The notes: generated by a model not told the origin, from the letters alone. 64,000 nucleotides of DNA from Parasedimentitalea huanghaiensis (GCF_009753675.1 NZ_WQLV01000006.1:1-64000), one strand, 5' to 3'. Positions 18,097 through 26,615 are shown, counted from the stretch's first letter. Numbers and translations are program-made.

Positions 18097-19350
18097 ATGC
18101 ACGCCCTCTGCCGAGATTGCCTGAGCCAGATCGCCCCGGCGCGACGTTGCCCGCACTGCGGTAGCCCGCGGATAAAGGCGCATGAGGAACTGTTTTCGCT
18201 ATCCATCGCGCATATGGATTGCGACGCCTTTTACGCCAGTGTCGAGAAACGCGACAACCCTGAACTGGCTGACAAACCCGTGGTGATTGGCGGCGGCAAG
18301 CGCGGCGTTGTGTCAACCGCTTGTTATGTGGCGCGCATTCGGGGGGTCCGCTCGGCAATGCCGATGTTTCAGGTGATGAAGCTATGCCCTGATGCTGTGG
18401 TGATCAAACCCCGCATGCAAGCCTACGCAGAGGTTTCGCGCCAGGTCCGCGCCATGATGGACGAACTGACCCCCGACGTTGAACCTCTCTCACTGGACGA
18501 GGCCTTTATGGACCTGGGCGGAACCCAACGCCTGCACGGTGCGCCACCGGCAGTGATGCTGGCCCGGCTGGTCAAGCGCATGAAAGACGAAATTGGGATT
18601 ACCGGTTCGATCGGCCTGTCCCATAACAAGTTCCTCGCCAAGGTTGCATCGGATCTGGACAAACCACGTGGCTATTCCGTGATTGGCAAGGCTGAGACCA
18701 GCACCTTTCTGCAGGATAAGCCAGTGAGATTGATTTGGGGTATTGGCCCCGCAGCGCAGGCCAGCCTGGAGAAAGCTGGAATTCGGACGTTTGCAGACTT
18801 GCTGCGCTGGGATCGCCGAGACCTAAGCACCCGCTTTGGCTCAACAGGAGAGCGCCTGTGGCATCTGGCCCGCGGAGAGGATCGGCGTCGCGTTTCAGCC
18901 AATGCCCCAATGAAATCCATCTCAAACGAAACCACGTTTTTTGAAGACACCGCCAGCACTGAAGTACTTGACGGCCACCTGTGGCGTTTGGCGGAAAAAG
19001 TGTCAGATCGCGCAAAGGCCAAGCAACAGGCTGGACGGGTGGTGACGCTAAAATTGAAACGAGCCGACCACACAGCCCTGACCCGGCGGCTCTCGCTTCG
19101 AGATGCTACACAAATGGCGGATGTCATCTACCGGACCGCGCGCGATTTACTGGACCAAGTTGGAAATCAGGGGCCCTACAGGTTGCTTGGCTGTGGGATT
19201 TCCGATCTGGTGCCGGAAACTCAGGCAGATATCACAGGTGATCTCCTGGACCCACTGGCCACTCAACGCGCCAAAGCCGAACGCGCAACCGATAGTATAC
19301 GAGAGCGGTTTGGGGCGGATGCAATTCGTAAAGGCCGTGCGTTGCGCTGA
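18097..19350 (+). CDS. dinB: DNA polymerase IV with N-terminal zinc-ribbon-like extension
   Basis: A 417-residue Y-family translesion polymerase. The palm motifs are MDCDAFYASVE (Asp41) and SLDEAFMDL (Asp134, Glu135); then SIGLSHNKFLAKVASDLDKP and the helix-hairpin-helix thumb LIWGIGPAAQASLEKAGI, and the little-finger domain. Unusually the first 25 residues carry two CxxC pairs (Cys5/Cys8 and Cys18/Cys21) spaced like a zinc ribbon, placed before the usual DinB start. No clear LexA box is seen upstream. Confidence 0.93.
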   Translation: MHALCRDCLSQIAPARRCPHCGSPRIKAHEELFSLSIAHMDCDAFYASVEKRDNPELADKPVVIGGGKRGVVSTACYVARIRGVRSAMPMFQVMKLCPDAVVIKPRMQAYAEVSRQVRAMMDELTPDVEPLSLDEAFMDLGGTQRLHGAPPAVMLARLVKRMKDEIGITGSIGLSHNKFLAKVASDLDKPRGYSVIGKAETSTFLQDKPVRLIWGIGPAAQASLEKAGIRTFADLLRWDRRDLSTRFGSTGERLWHLARGEDRRRVSANAPMKSISNETTFFEDTASTEVLDGHLWRLAEKVSDRAKAKQQAGRVVTLKLKRADHTALTRRLSLRDATQMADVIYRTARDLLDQVGNQGPYRLLGCGISDLVPETQADITGDLLDPLATQRAKAERATDSIRERFGADAIRKGRALR

Positions 19351-19366
19351 CCCACATCGCCAGAAT

Positions 19367-19379
19367 GGGGCTTTGCCCC
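19367..19379 (+). terminator. short GC hairpin after dinB
   Basis: GGGGC TTT GCCCC, followed by AAACCCC, sits 17 bases beyond the dinB stop. It abuts the repeat element at 19394-19446 and is probably part of the same intergenic structure. Confidence 0.4.
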
Positions 19380-19393
19380 AAACCCCAGGAAAC

Positions 19394-19446
19394 TTAGAGC
19401 TAGATGAAAAGGGTCCAAATTCATCTAGCTCTAAATATCCCGGGGG
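19394..19446. repeat. intergenic repeat element, copy 1, with long palindrome
   Basis: Perfect 15-base arms TTAGAGCTAGATGAA (19394-19408) and its complement (19420-19434) surround an 11-base loop. The right arm begins a 27-base unit (19420-19446, ending AAATATCCCGGGGG) that recurs with one mismatch at 55799-55825 and more loosely at 42745-42771. A small GGGGC/GCCCC hairpin follows at 19470-19482. It lies between convergent dinB and N-formylglutamate amidohydrolase genes. Confidence 0.8.
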
Positions 19447-19484
19447 AAGAGCAGGCAGCGCCTGTGATGGGGGCAGCGCCCCTG

Positions 19485-20345
19485 CTATTCTGCAGCCAGC
19501 GGCAACTGTTCGCCGTTGATCTTAGCAATCTCGGCAATCACACTATCCAGCAAGGCCTTTAAAGCGGCAAAATTTCCATTGGGTTCTATTTTGTCCTCGT
19601 TCATATACAGAGCTCGATCTATTTCGACCTGCACAGCATGTTGTCGACGCGAAGGTCGTCCATAGGCCTGGGTAATATATGCTCCGGCAAACGGCGCATT
19701 ACGAGAGACGGTCAATCCCGCCCCGATAAATGCCTCCTCTATGCGATCCATCACCTCCGCACTGGCGGCAGCGCCGAATCTATCACCAAGGACCACTTCA
19801 GGCTTTTGCCCCCCGCAGTGCCCCATCGCTTCGACCGCCTCATGCGGCATCGAATGGCAGTCCACAAGGATTGCCTGTCCAAATTGTGTCTGCGCCTGCC
19901 GCAACAATTCCTGTAGCGCCTTGTGATAAGGGTGCCAGTACCGATCAATTCGATTTTGAACCTCGCTTTGCGACAGCTTGCCATGATAAATGGCCTGACC
20001 ATGTGCAACCACTCGTGGGATCACGCCCAGTCCAGACGCCACTCGCGGGTTTTGCCTCTTCTGCTTTGCCCCGTCGACCAGAGCAGGGTCCAATTCGTCC
20101 GCCGCGCGGTTAAGATCAACAAAGGCGCGCGGTGCCAAGGCCGTCAAAAAGGGAACACCAAACGTTGGGGCTGAGGCAAAAAGTTGATCTACAAAGGCAT
20201 CTTCCGAGCTGCGAATCTGATGCCTATTTAGAATCGTGCGCGAGAGGAAGGACTGCGAGTAGTCCGCGCCACTATGAGGAGAGGCAAAAACAACACCTGA
20301 CCGCAGTTTTTTCGGCGAAAATACGTTAAAAACGGCTTTAGGCAT
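19485..20345 (-). CDS. N-formylglutamate amidohydrolase family protein
   Basis: A 286-residue member of the N-formylglutamate deformylase (HutG-type, PF05013) family. Typical features are VVFASPHSGADY near residue 19, PRAFVDLNRAADELDP, and ILVDCHSMPH, which together supply the metal-binding His and Asp. Family enzymes release formate from N-formylglutamate in histidine degradation, but no hut genes are nearby, so the true substrate may differ. It converges on dinB with a repeat element between the two stops. Confidence 0.88.
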   Translation of the reverse strand: MPKAVFNVFSPKKLRSGVVFASPHSGADYSQSFLSRTILNRHQIRSSEDAFVDQLFASAPTFGVPFLTALAPRAFVDLNRAADELDPALVDGAKQKRQNPRVASGLGVIPRVVAHGQAIYHGKLSQSEVQNRIDRYWHPYHKALQELLRQAQTQFGQAILVDCHSMPHEAVEAMGHCGGQKPEVVLGDRFGAAASAEVMDRIEEAFIGAGLTVSRNAPFAGAYITQAYGRPSRRQHAVQVEIDRALYMNEDKIEPNGNFAALKALLDSVIAEIAKINGEQLPLAAE

Positions 20346-20504
20346 CCTATCTCCAGTGCGTCAGGTTCAATAAACAGCATAGTGCGGAAATTTCTGTGGT
20401 CAAAAGCTCTTGCGCCCCTGCACGACTCCTTTTATAGACCCCTTCACCGGCGCGGACTTCCGCGCCCCATTAATTTGGGGCAGGACATAAACGCAGGTAT
20501 TCAT

Positions 20505-20579
20505 GGGCGCTTAGCTCAGTGGTAGAGCACTTCGTTGACATCGAAGGGGTCACAAGTTCGAACCTTGTAGTGCCCACCA
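20505..20579 (+). tRNA. tRNA-Val (GAC anticodon)
   Basis: A 75-base cloverleaf with encoded CCA end. The acceptor stem GGGCGCT pairs with AGTGCCC (one G-T wobble), the D arm is GCTC...GAGC, the anticodon stem CTTCG/CGAAG holds loop TTGACAT with anticodon GAC, and the T arm contains GTTCGAAC. It reads GUC valine codons. It lies just upstream of rpmJ. Confidence 0.97.
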
Positions 20580-20658
20580 TGAATTCATTGTTTTGATCAC
20601 AAGATCAAGACACCCGTAACCCAGGCGCTGGTTCGCGCCGCAGAACAGGAGATGGCCC

Positions 20659-20784
20659 ATGAAGGTCAAGAACTCACTCCGCTCGCTCAAGAACCGGCAC
20701 CGGGATTGCCGCATTGTGCGTCGTAAGGGTCGCGTCTACGTGATCAACAAAACTCAGCCTCGCTTCAAAGCACGCCAAGGCTAA
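20659..20784 (+). CDS. rpmJ: 50S ribosomal protein L36
   Basis: A 41-residue protein: [17 protein letters not shown], then [20 protein letters not shown] and ARQG. This is the alphaproteobacterial form of L36, which keeps a single cysteine and lacks the four zinc ligands of the classic form. It sits in the large ribosomal subunit. ACAGGAGA precedes the ATG. The gene stands alone, between tRNA-Val and a strong terminator. Confidence 0.97.
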   Translation: MKVKNSLRSLKNRHRDCRIVRRKGRVYVINKTQPRFKARQG

Positions 20785-20810
20785 GTTCTAGCGCCGCTAG
20801 ACAGTTTCGA

Positions 20811-20838
20811 AAACCGCATCCTAGGATGCGGTTTTTTT
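20811..20838 (+). terminator. rpmJ intrinsic terminator
   Basis: Arms AAACCGCATCC (20811-20821) and GGATGCGGTTT (20824-20834) with a 2-base centre, ending in a run of seven T. A textbook intrinsic terminator 26 bases after the rpmJ stop. Confidence 0.92.
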
Positions 20839-20913
20839 GTGTTTACAGGTTCTGTTTCTTTTCTGATCAAATTAGTCAGTTTTTAATTGCATCCCCCGTC
20901 AATTCCTATAATT

Positions 20914-20926
20914 GACTAAATCAGTC
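20914..20926. promoter_or_regulatory. palindromic box upstream of the iron-binding protein gene
   Basis: GACTAAATCAGTC is an inverted repeat (GACT/AGTC) located 42 bases before the ATG; a related TTAGTCAG lies near 20868. Iron-uptake genes of alphaproteobacteria carry short palindromic boxes for RirA, Irr or IscR-type regulators; this one contains the TTGACTAAATCA pattern, but I cannot assign the regulator. Confidence 0.4.
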
Positions 20927-20967
20927 GGGAACATATCCCGGACAGATGATTTAACTTGGGACACGTT

Positions 20968-21984
20968 ATGCTGAAATCTTCCACGATCCTCGCCTCGGCA
21001 CTGACAGCCGCTGTCGCCACTACTGCTGCTGCAGAGGGTGAGCTGAACCTGTATTCGTCGCGCCATTATGACACCGACGAACGCCTGTATTCTGATTTCG
21101 AAGACGCCACCGGCATCACCATCAACCGCATCGAAGGCAAGGCCGACGAACTGATCGCGCGTATGGAAGCCGAAGGTGTGAACTCGCCTGCTGATGTATT
21201 GCTAACCGTCGATACCTCGCGTCTCGCCCGCGCAAAAAACGCTGGCATTTTGCAGGCCACAGACAGTGACACTCTGGAAGCCCGCGTTCCAGCCTACCTG
21301 CAGGACGTTGACAACCAGTGGTTCGGCTTCTCGCAGCGTGCGCGCATCATTTTCTACGACAAAGCCGACGTGACCAACCCTCCGCGCACCTATCTGGATC
21401 TGGCTGACCCGCAGTATAAAGGTCAGGTTTGCATCCGTTCGTCGACCAACACTTACAACCAGACCCTGCTGGCCTCGATCGTGACCCACCACGGTGCCGA
21501 AACCGCCACCAAATGGGCTGAAGGCGTTGTCGCCAACATGGCGCGTGCCCCTCAGGGTGGTGACACCGACCAGATGCGCGGCATTGTGTCAGGCGAGTGT
21601 GAAATCTCGGTTGCCAACACATACTATTTTGCCCGCTCGATCCGCAAAGACGTCAAAGGTCTGTCAGCTGAGCGTGACATGATCGGTTGGATCTTCCCAG
21701 CGCAGGACGCCGAAGGCGCGCATGTAAACCTATCTGGTGCCGGCGTTGCAGCCCATGCCCCGAACAAAGACAACGCAGTGAAGTTCCTTGAGTATCTGGC
21801 CAGCGATCAGGCTCAGCAGTACTTCTCGGCTGGTAACGACGAATATCCAGCGGTTCCGGGCGTTGCCCTGTCCCCAAGTATTGCTGCTTTGGGCATGTTC
21901 AAACCGGATGATGTGAGCCTGGCTGAAGTAGCTGGCAACATCCCTGAAGCACAGAAGATCTTTAACCAGGTGGGCTGGGAGTAA
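20968..21984 (+). CDS. ferric iron ABC transporter, periplasmic iron-binding protein (FbpA/FutA-like)
   Basis: A 338-residue extracellular solute-binding protein with a signal peptide cleaved near ATTAAAEG. After it comes LNLYSSRHYDTDERLYSDFE, typical of ferric-binding proteins, and the iron-ligand pair Tyr219-Tyr220 in NTYYFARS; Tyr34 is a third candidate ligand. It delivers Fe3+ to an inner-membrane ABC importer. ATG at 20968 is preferred over a TTG four codons earlier. The matching permease gene lies 400 bases downstream on the opposite strand, and no ATPase gene is in the window. Confidence 0.93.
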   Translation: MLKSSTILASALTAAVATTAAAEGELNLYSSRHYDTDERLYSDFEDATGITINRIEGKADELIARMEAEGVNSPADVLLTVDTSRLARAKNAGILQATDSDTLEARVPAYLQDVDNQWFGFSQRARIIFYDKADVTNPPRTYLDLADPQYKGQVCIRSSTNTYNQTLLASIVTHHGAETATKWAEGVVANMARAPQGGDTDQMRGIVSGECEISVANTYYFARSIRKDVKGLSAERDMIGWIFPAQDAEGAHVNLSGAGVAAHAPNKDNAVKFLEYLASDQAQQYFSAGNDEYPAVPGVALSPSIAALGMFKPDDVSLAEVAGNIPEAQKIFNQVGWE

Positions 21985-22169
21985 CTCTCTCTTCCCCATG
22001 GTTTCAAAATTCAACAAGGTGCAGTCCAACTGCGCCTTGTTTGCGTTGGGGGCATATCTTACCCAACTTGGCCACAAAATTTTTCACTTGCTCTGGCAGC
22101 GGTCACCGCGTGTAAAGTAACGCAATCGAACCACTCACGCTGACGTCGGGAAAAGGGGTTGGGACAATC

Positions 22170-22379
22170 ATGCAGGTCAATCTGAAGTCCACCCTCACCT
22201 GCCCACACTGCGGCCATGAAAAGACGGAAGAAATGCCGTCTGATTCTTGCCAGTGGTTCTATGACTGTACCAACTGTGCTGCAGTCCTGAAGCCACTACA
22301 GGGTGATTGCTGCGTCTTTTGTTCCTATGGTACCCGGCCCTGCCCGCCCATCCAAAAAGGCGACACCTGTTGCAGCTAG
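22170..22379 (+). CDS. GDCCVxC-domain cysteine-rich small protein
   Basis: A 69-residue protein with 11 cysteines. CPHCGHEKTEEMPSD, then CQWFYDCTNC, then GDCCVFCSYGTRPCPP match the family named for its GDCCVxC motif, some members of which use selenocysteine; here the motif positions are cysteine and no in-frame TGA is present. It probably binds metal as a small zinc-ribbon-like fold; the function is unknown. It sits between the iron-binding protein gene and the convergent permease gene, so a metal-related role is a reasonable guess. Confidence 0.85.
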   Translation: MQVNLKSTLTCPHCGHEKTEEMPSDSCQWFYDCTNCAAVLKPLQGDCCVFCSYGTRPCPPIQKGDTCCS

Positions 22380-22387
22380 AGTAAACG

Positions 22388-24058
22388 CTAGCCGCGCCGT
22401 GCAACCTGACGACAGATCAAAATAACAGGCAACAGCCCTACGGCCATGATGACCAGAGATGGGACTGCTGCCCCCTCTAGTCGTTCATCTGAGGCTAAAC
22501 GATAAGCCTGGACAGCCAGAGTGTCATAATTGAATGGCCGCATGATCAGAGTTGCGGGCAACTCTTTCATCACATCGACAAAAACAATCAAAAGGGCTGT
22601 TAGCAGACTAGGCGTCAGGATCGGCAGATGCACCCGGCGCAGCATTCCAAAGGGCCCTTGCCCCAGCGAGCGCGCCGCTGCATCCATATTGGCGTGCATA
22701 GTACTTTGTCCGCCCTCGTAGGCGCCTAGGGCAGCAGCCAGAAACCGCACCATATAGGCGGCCACCAGCAACCAGATAGAACCCGTGATCAACAGACCGG
22801 TTCGGATTTCAAAATTTGCCCGCATCCATGCATCCAGCGTATTGTCGAACGCCGCAAAGGGCACCATCAAGCCCACCGCGATCACCCCTCCTGGAACTGC
22901 ATAACCCAACCGCGCGGAATAGGCCGCGGCCGAGGCCAGCCGACCGGGCTGCAGCCGCAGATAGAAACCGATGCAAACCGCCGCACAAACTGTGAGGAGC
23001 GCAGCAACGGTCGCCAATGTCACCGAATTTTGCAGAAGTGCGATATAGCGGCGGCTAAACAGGTTCTGTTCGGACTCCAGCCCCATATTGACGAGGATCA
23101 CCACCGGCAGCAAGAAACCCAGCACCACTGGCGTCGCGCAGAGCGCCCAGGCAAACAGAGCCCGACTGCCGCTTAGCTCAGCTGGTGGCATTTTGGTGTG
23201 TTGTTTGCCCGCTTGGTGATAGCGCGCCTTGCCCCGTGTGGCGCGTTCAATAACAGCCAGCATCAGTGCAAACCCCAGCAAGACCAGCGCCAACTGAGCG
23301 GCACCAGCGCGGTCGCCCATTGAAAACCAACTAGTATAGATGCCGGTCGCAAAGGTTTGTACGCCAAAATAGGACACCGTGCCAAAATCGGCGACGGTCT
23401 CCATGATCGCCAGCAATACACCCGATGCGATCGCTGGCCGCGCCATTGGAAGGCTAACGCGCCAGAAGGCTTGCCACGAGGTATTGCCCAGAGCACGCGC
23501 CGCCAGAAAGGCACCCGAGCTTTGCTGCAGGAACGCGGCACGCGCTAACAGGTAAACATAGGGGTACAGCACCAGCACCAACATCAGCGCCGCGCCCGCA
23601 GTTGAACGGATCTCGGGGAACCAATAATCGCGTGGTCCCCAACCTGTGATCTGCCGCAAAGTTGTCTGCACGATACCGGGATGATCCAGAATGAAGGTAT
23701 AGGCATAGGCCAGAACATAGGCTGGAAATGCGAGCGGCAGGATCAGTGCCATCTCAAAAAACTTTACACCAGCAAACCGGGTCATCGTCACCAGCCAAGC
23801 CGCGCCAACGCCGACCGAGAACGTCCCGAGTGCAACCAAGAGAACCAGCACCACGGTGGTGCCACTGTAGCGGAGCAAAACAGTGTCCATCAAATGCGAG
23901 ATGGTTTCTGTGCCGCCTGTCACTGCAGCAAGGGCCACCGCAACCATAGGCAACAGGCAGGCCAGCGCCACAGTCCAGGACAAGACGGAAAACACGCGGC
24001 TGCCACTTTTGTTGCCTCGGCGGCTCCCGTTAGGGGCATAAGTTTTGGTATCGCTCAC
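22388..24058 (-). CDS. ferric iron ABC transporter permease (FbpB-like, fused two-domain)
   Basis: A 556-residue membrane protein with two tandem permease halves, each with about six helices and an EAA-type loop (AARALGNTSWQAFWRVSLPMARP near 200; AARSLGQGPFGMLRRVHLPILTP near 480). This duplicated architecture is typical of ferric iron and thiamine-type importers. It starts at GTG 24058 with no strong ribosome site. It converges on the iron-binding protein and GDCCVxC genes instead of sharing an operon with them, and no ATPase is adjacent. Confidence 0.92.
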   Translation of the reverse strand: MSDTKTYAPNGSRRGNKSGSRVFSVLSWTVALACLLPMVAVALAAVTGGTETISHLMDTVLLRYSGTTVVLVLLVALGTFSVGVGAAWLVTMTRFAGVKFFEMALILPLAFPAYVLAYAYTFILDHPGIVQTTLRQITGWGPRDYWFPEIRSTAGAALMLVLVLYPYVYLLARAAFLQQSSGAFLAARALGNTSWQAFWRVSLPMARPAIASGVLLAIMETVADFGTVSYFGVQTFATGIYTSWFSMGDRAGAAQLALVLLGFALMLAVIERATRGKARYHQAGKQHTKMPPAELSGSRALFAWALCATPVVLGFLLPVVILVNMGLESEQNLFSRRYIALLQNSVTLATVAALLTVCAAVCIGFYLRLQPGRLASAAAYSARLGYAVPGGVIAVGLMVPFAAFDNTLDAWMRANFEIRTGLLITGSIWLLVAAYMVRFLAAALGAYEGGQSTMHANMDAAARSLGQGPFGMLRRVHLPILTPSLLTALLIVFVDVMKELPATLIMRPFNYDTLAVQAYRLASDERLEGAAVPSLVIMAVGLLPVILICRQVARRG

Positions 24059-24143
24059 GGCTGGATTGACCCGGCTTTGTTGAATTACAGCCCTCTTATG
24101 CGACCATTTCGCTCGGAAACTCCAGATCGAAAGATCAGGGCAG

Positions 24144-24179
24144 ACAAAAAGCCCCAGATGCAGACTACACCCGGGGCTT
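24144..24179 (-). terminator. terminator of the CoA-ligase/ABC operon
   Basis: Arms AAGCCCC and GGGGCTT (24149-24155, 24173-24179) separated by 17 bases; on the minus strand the stem is followed by TTTGTCTG. It lies 22 bases past the stop of the phenylacetate-CoA-ligase-like gene. Confidence 0.75.
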
Positions 24180-24201
24180 CTAATTCGATTGTTCCTGCGA
24201 A

Positions 24202-25419
24202 TTAGTCGTACTTACGCTGATCCTCGATCACCAACCCATCTTTAGGCAGGCTGCCCGGGGCCACCACATCAACTCTGGCTTTCAACTTCAGAACGTCGAT
24301 CACTGAACGGGCATAGGCCATGTCATCTCCACCAGATGCCTCGATCTGCACCGCCATCGCATCCATTTCACCGTCGCGGGAAACGATGACACGTGCTTTG
24401 ATGATCTCGTCATGTTTTTCAACCAGTGCTGCCACCTGTTCGGGACGCACAAACATGCCTTTGATTTTGGTGGTCTGGTCGGCACGTCCCATCCAGCCCT
24501 TGATCCGCATGTTGGTGCGGCCACAGGGGCTGTTGCCCGGCATCACCGCACTTAGATCGCCAGTGGCGAAGCGGATCAACGGATAATCAGGGTTCAACGT
24601 GGTGACGACGACCTCGCCGACCTCACCCGGCGCAACAGGCGTGCCCGTTCCCGGAGTAACAATCTCGACGATGACTTTCTCGTCGACGATCATGCCCTCC
24701 ATCGCTGCACTTTCGTAAGCGATGTTGCCCAGATCCGCAGTGGCATATGATTGCAAGCAAGCGATGCCGCGATCAGCATATTCCTGACGTAAACTAGGGA
24801 ACAGTGCCCCACCGCCAACGGCCGCCTTGGAGAAGTTGAGTTTGATCCCCATGGTATCGGCTTTGTCCAGAATCACCTTCAGGTAATCCGGGGTCCCCGC
24901 ATAAGCGGTAGCGCCAACATCGCGAGCCGCAGTAACCTGCAATTCGGTCTGGCCAGTGCCTGCCGGCAGAACGGTTGCGCCAACGGCGCGGGCGCCGCTT
25001 TCAAAGATCATCCCGGCTGGTGTCAGGTGATAACCAAAGCAGTTCTGCACCACATCGCCAGCCCCAATGCCACAGGCATGCAGGAACCGTCCCATGCGCC
25101 ACCAATCATGGGTGATGCCACCGGGTTCATAGATCGGGCCGGGCGACTGAAAGACATGCGCAACGTTAGAGACTGCTATGCCCCCAAATGGCGGGTTCTC
25201 TTTCTGCCATTTGCTCAGTTCCGATTTGCGCAGAACCGGATATTGTGCAAGATCCGAGAAGTCCTGAATGTCTGGGCCATCCAGATTGCAGGCGTTTTTG
25301 GCCGCGCGCGCGCGGGTGATTTGATCACGCAAACCAGCCAGTTGGGCCGCAGCGCGTTCATCGGCCGAGCGGGTTTCCAATGTGTCATAATAAGAGAGTT
25401 GCATCCCGTTTCCGCCCAT
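24202..25419 (-). CDS. phenylacetate-CoA ligase family protein (AMP-forming)
   Basis: A 405-residue adenylate-forming enzyme of the PaaK type. It joins a carboxylic acid to CoA through an acyl-AMP. Visible features are SPGPIYEPGG near residue 88, the LQSYATADLGNIAYES motif, the PLIRFATGDLS segment and the C-terminal GRADQTTKIKGMFVRPEQV. It is slightly shorter than classical PaaK (about 430). No paa ring-degradation genes are present. ATG at 25419 has AGGGA upstream and overlaps the TAA of the preceding 80-residue gene (TAATG), so it is the last gene of the operon. The acid substrate is unknown. Confidence 0.9.
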   Translation of the reverse strand: MGGNGMQLSYYDTLETRSADERAAAQLAGLRDQITRARAAKNACNLDGPDIQDFSDLAQYPVLRKSELSKWQKENPPFGGIAVSNVAHVFQSPGPIYEPGGITHDWWRMGRFLHACGIGAGDVVQNCFGYHLTPAGMIFESGARAVGATVLPAGTGQTELQVTAARDVGATAYAGTPDYLKVILDKADTMGIKLNFSKAAVGGGALFPSLRQEYADRGIACLQSYATADLGNIAYESAAMEGMIVDEKVIVEIVTPGTGTPVAPGEVGEVVVTTLNPDYPLIRFATGDLSAVMPGNSPCGRTNMRIKGWMGRADQTTKIKGMFVRPEQVAALVEKHDEIIKARVIVSRDGEMDAMAVQIEASGGDDMAYARSVIDVLKLKARVDVVAPGSLPKDGLVIEDQRKYD

Positions 25420-25661
25420 TAAATTCCCTGTCCTTGATCGTAAAGGTACAGAGTCACTTCCTCTTTCATCGACATCCCCCAAGTCATGGCCTCAGCCACA
25501 GAGATGTTCCTACGCTCTTCACAAAGCCCAACCATCTCATCACCGACCGCAACCTTGTCTGCATCTTCACAACTGTTGTCATGCCAAGTGCTTTCGACAA
25601 CTGCGTTCACAGCCTTCCATCGGTATGGGCGCTTTCGATGATCTATAAGGTTTTTGATCAT
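25419..25661 (-). CDS. 80-residue protein of unknown function, coupled to both neighbours
   Basis: The ATG at 25661 overlaps the TGA of the upstream LivF-type gene (TGATG), and its TAA overlaps the ATG of the downstream CoA-ligase gene (TAATG). This double overlap strongly suggests a real, translationally coupled gene. The sequence begins MIKNLIDHRKRPYRWKAVNA, then is acidic, with two cysteines (about residues 31 and 47) and an amphipathic C-terminal part (AEAMTWGMSMKEEVTLYLY). No signal peptide or membrane helix is seen and I recognise no family. A GTG four codons earlier is possible. It may be a small partner of the transporter or ligase. Confidence 0.75.
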   Translation of the reverse strand: MIKNLIDHRKRPYRWKAVNAVVESTWHDNSCEDADKVAVGDEMVGLCEERRNISVAEAMTWGMSMKEEVTLYLYDQGQGI

Positions 25662-26497
25662 CAACTCAGCCACCGTTTGCGGCGGCGATAAGAGCGCACA
25701 TCGCGAAAGGACTTGCGGCCTTCGTCGGACATGCCCAGGTAGAATTCTTTGACATCAGGGTTTTCGCGCAGCTCGGCCGCAGGGCCATCCATTACGATAC
25801 GGCCCGATTCCAGAATATAGCCGTAATGGGCATATTTCAGCGCCATGTTGGTATTCTGTTCAGCCAGCAGGAAAGTCACGCCTTCCTGTTCGTTGATCGA
25901 TTTCACGATCTCAAAAATTTGCTCAACCAGCTGTGGCGCCAAGCCCATCGAAGGCTCATCCAACAGCACGGTTTCTGGGCGGCTCATCAGGGCGCGGCCC
26001 ATAGCCACCATCTGCTGTTCACCACCCGACGTATAACCCGCCTGCGATTTGCGCCGCTCTTTCAGTCGTGGGAAATAACTATAAACCATCTCAAGATCAG
26101 CTGCGATGTTAGCCTTGCCATCGGCGCGAGTATAGGCGCCAGTCATCAGGTTTTCTTCAACTGTCAGGTGTTCAAAACAGTGACGGCCTTCCATCACCTG
26201 GATCACCCCCTGGCGTACCAGTGCGGCCGGGTCTTCTTCGTGCACGTCCTGACCACGGTATTTCACAGACCCCTTGGTCACCTCACCACGCTCGGATCGT
26301 AGTAAGTTCGAAATCGCCTTGAGGGTGGTCGTTTTTCCAGCCCCGTTTCCGCCCAGAAGAGCAGTAATGCCCCCTTTGGGTACATTCAGGCTGACACCTT
26401 TCAACACCAGGATCACGTGATTGTAGATCACCTCAATGTTGTTGACCTCTAGCAAGGTCTCGGTCTGCACATCACTTGTTTTGGCTGCATCCAGCAT
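25661..26497 (-). CDS. branched-chain-type ABC transporter ATP-binding protein (LivF-like)
   Basis: A 278-residue ATPase of the LivF subfamily. Walker A is GGNGAGKTT, the signature is TSGGEQQMVAMGRAL (GGEQQ) and Walker B is PETVLLDEPSMGLAP. The C-terminus is extended by a basic tail (about 30 residues ending YRRRKRW). It energises import with the LivG-like partner and two permeases in the same operon. The solute-binding protein gene lies 118 bases upstream. Confidence 0.94.
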   Translation of the reverse strand: MLDAAKTSDVQTETLLEVNNIEVIYNHVILVLKGVSLNVPKGGITALLGGNGAGKTTTLKAISNLLRSERGEVTKGSVKYRGQDVHEEDPAALVRQGVIQVMEGRHCFEHLTVEENLMTGAYTRADGKANIAADLEMVYSYFPRLKERRKSQAGYTSGGEQQMVAMGRALMSRPETVLLDEPSMGLAPQLVEQIFEIVKSINEQEGVTFLLAEQNTNMALKYAHYGYILESGRIVMDGPAAELRENPDVKEFYLGMSDEGRKSFRDVRSYRRRKRWLS

Positions 26498-26615
26498 CAG
26501 AACTTGTCCTCATCCGTTCCGGGTTAGATCCCGGATCTCTTGGCGGAGTTTGGTATGGCGGCGGACCGCCACACCAGTTTTGGTTGGACCCAGAGCAGGC
26601 TCTGGATCCTGCCGT

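Noticed and set aside
22170-22379. Selenocysteine use in the GDCCVxC protein
   Set aside because: Some family members are selenoproteins, but this frame has no internal TGA and uses cysteine throughout.
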